Source: Leeuwenhoekiella sp.
GTDB lineage: Bacteria; Bacteroidota; Bacteroidia; Flavobacteriales; Flavobacteriaceae
DNA length: 64,000 bases
Assembly: GCA_002708845.1 (NCBI GenBank)
Contig: PAPI01000024.1
Span: forward strand, 1 to 64,000
Reading direction: 5' to 3'
In this document: positions 62,902 to 64,000 of the stretch, piece after piece
Numbering within the stretch: position 1 is the stretch's first letter
Layout of the letters: the number at the start of each line of letters is the position of its first letter
The notes under the pieces: model-generated
What the model saw: the letters and a program-made list of their open reading frames with translations, nothing else
Databases searched by the model: none
Told to the model about the DNA's origin: nothing
Program-made: the position numbers and the translations under genes

Positions 62902-64000
62902 ATGCCTTTTAAGATCAATAATCGTTTTTCTAAGACTCTTCCCGCAGATCCCAATCCTGAAAATTCCCGGCGTCAGGTTATTCAGGGATTTTATTCCTAT
63001 GTCACACCCAAAGAAACCGGTAAACCCAAACTCTTACATGTTTCTGATGAAATGGCAACAGAACTGGGTCTTGATCAGGAAGAAATCCAGTCAGATAACT
63101 TTTTAAATCTGATGACCGGCAACAGCGTGTTACCCGAAACCAAACCCTATGCGATGGTATATGGCGGACATCAGTTTGGCCATTGGGCGGGACAATTGGG
63201 TGACGGGCGTGCCATCAATTTATTTGAAGCTGAAGGAAAAACCCAACATTGGGCAGTGCAGCTTAAAGGAGCAGGGGAGACTCCGTTTTCTCGTTCGGCA
63301 GATGGGCTTGCGGTTTTGCGTTCTTCCATTAGAGAATATTTGATGAGTGAAGCGATGCATCATCTTGGCATTCCCACCACCCGGGCACTTTCTCTGGCGC
63401 TCACCGGTGATTCCGTTTTACGCGATGTGATGTATGATGGTAATCCGGCCTATGAAAAAGGAGCCGTGGTTTCACGAGTAGCCGAATCCTTCTTACGTTT
63501 TGGAAATTATCAGATTTTCACGGCCCGCAACGATGTAGCCAGTTTGCAGCAACTGGTGGATTATACCATCAAAACGCATTTTAGTCATTTGGGTGCGCCA
63601 TCAAAGGAGACGTATCTGAAGTTTTTTGAAGAAGTAAGCCAACGTACGCTTACGATGATCATTCACTGGCAACGTGTGGGTTTTGTTCATGGCGTGATGA
63701 ACACCGATAATATGAGCATTCTGGGGCTTACGATTGATTACGGACCTTACGGCTGGTTAGAAGGTTTTGACTGGGGCTGGACGCCTAATACCACAGACCG
63801 CCAGCACAAGCGCTACCGCTATGGCAATCAGCCCAATATAGGGTTGTGGAATTTATACCAGTTGGCTAATGCTTTATATCCGCTGGTTGAAGAATCTGAA
63901 GGTTTTGAGGAAATCCTCGACGGTTACAAGTCTGGCTATGCGGTTCAATCTCTGGAAATGATGGCCGCTAAACTGGGACTTCAGAATCCGGGCGAAGACG
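62902..64000 (+). CDS. selO: Protein adenylyltransferase SelO (3' end cut by window)
   Basis: The first 366 codons of a SelO/YdiU pseudokinase that transfers AMP to protein hydroxyls. MPFKINNRFSKTLPADPNPE is a typical start. The conserved set is visible: GGHQFGHWAGQLGDGRA, QLKGAGETPFSRSADG, LRSSIREYL, HGVMNTDNMSILGLTIDYGP and YRYGNQPNIGLWNL. The frame is open to the last base, so the C-terminal part lies beyond the window. The upstream frame stays open without a start codon for about 140 bases. ATG at 62902 is therefore the likely start. Confidence 0.93.
   Translation, partial: MPFKINNRFSKTLPADPNPENSRRQVIQGFYSYVTPKETGKPKLLHVSDEMATELGLDQEEIQSDNFLNLMTGNSVLPETKPYAMVYGGHQFGHWAGQLGDGRAINLFEAEGKTQHWAVQLKGAGETPFSRSADGLAVLRSSIREYLMSEAMHHLGIPTTRALSLALTGDSVLRDVMYDGNPAYEKGAVVSRVAESFLRFGNYQIFTARNDVASLQQLVDYTIKTHFSHLGAPSKETYLKFFEEVSQRTLTMIIHWQRVGFVHGVMNTDNMSILGLTIDYGPYGWLEGFDWGWTPNTTDRQHKRYRYGNQPNIGLWNLYQLANALYPLVEESEGFEEILDGYKSGYAVQSLEMMAAKLGLQNPGED

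Noticed and set aside
1-64000. CRISPR arrays, rRNA genes, IS elements or a replication origin
   Set aside because: No regular spacer-repeat array, rRNA sequence, transposase frame with inverted repeats or clustered DnaA boxes was seen.

Overview
The window reads as a chromosomal segment of a marine-type Flavobacteriaceae (Bacteroidota). The pointers are: AT-rich DNA; few Shine-Dalgarno sequences; promoters of the Bacteroidota TTG / TAnnTTTG type; an LpxC-FabZ fusion inside lpxD-lpxC/fabZ-lpxA-efp; PorX, the response regulator of type IX secretion; a 1-kb BNR/sortilin-like secreted protein; and many short exported proteins of families found mainly in this group. I cannot name the genus with confidence. 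No phage, IS element, CRISPR array or rRNA is visible. It is mostly housekeeping DNA with a few accessory insertions.

Layout. 1-270: a tRNA-Pro(GGG) on the minus strand with its terminator, and three 12-bp TTGCACAC direct repeats at the window edge that look like the flank of an integrative element. 0.5-11 kb: exported lipocalin-like protein, cytochrome c + PQQ-type sugar dehydrogenase pair, trxB, aroB, proline dehydrogenase, alanine dehydrogenase, a membrane protein overlapped by an unlisted 46-codon exported small ORF, tsaE and porX. 11-22.5 kb: HD phosphohydrolase, then the lipid A/fatty acid/translation block lpxD-lpxC/fabZ-lpxA-efp-lpxD2-NTF2-like, then sucD, fabG, a large membrane protein and a prohibitin. 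22.5-24 kb: a minus-strand pair, H3TH-domain protein and OmpA-domain protein.

24-31.7 kb: the complete histidine operon hisG-D-C-B-H-A-F-IE. It is preceded by a classic attenuator: an 18-codon leader peptide with four consecutive His codons and a strong intrinsic terminator. The operon is interrupted between hisH and hisA by a four-helix-bundle (23S IVS-type) ORF flanked by inverted repeats. hisA itself carries an in-frame copy of a dispersed GTCACCCTGAG...CGAAGGG repeat. Two junctions carry short TTTCGC...GCGAAA palindromes that recur elsewhere in the window.

31.7-49.9 kb: exported Met/Gln-rich protein, peroxiredoxin, exported putative adhesin-like protein, recQ, agmatine-to-putrescine genes aguB-aguA, DEAD-box helicase, DUF2237 + two DoxX-like proteins, flavin amine oxidase, rluE-type pseudouridine synthase, PepSY + metallo-beta-lactamase-fold pair, an OmpA-like exported protein, a DnaJ-KTSC fusion, a DMT transporter and a zinc alcohol dehydrogenase. 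49.9-64 kb: trehalose synthase-maltokinase fusion, cold-shock protein with a long leader, an unusual zinc-ribbon + SDR fusion coupled to a VF530 DNA-binding protein, a decayed region, a third LpxD-like acyltransferase, an outer-membrane beta-barrel, the BNR protein, a YtxH-like protein, an exported Hcp-like protein and the 5' part of selO, cut by the window end.

The observations most worth a second look are the his attenuator, the four-helix-bundle insertion inside the his operon, the repeat inside hisA, the zinc-ribbon/SDR fusion with a substituted catalytic tyrosine, the overlapping small exported ORF at 8.7 kb and the signal-peptide-bearing Hcp homologue.
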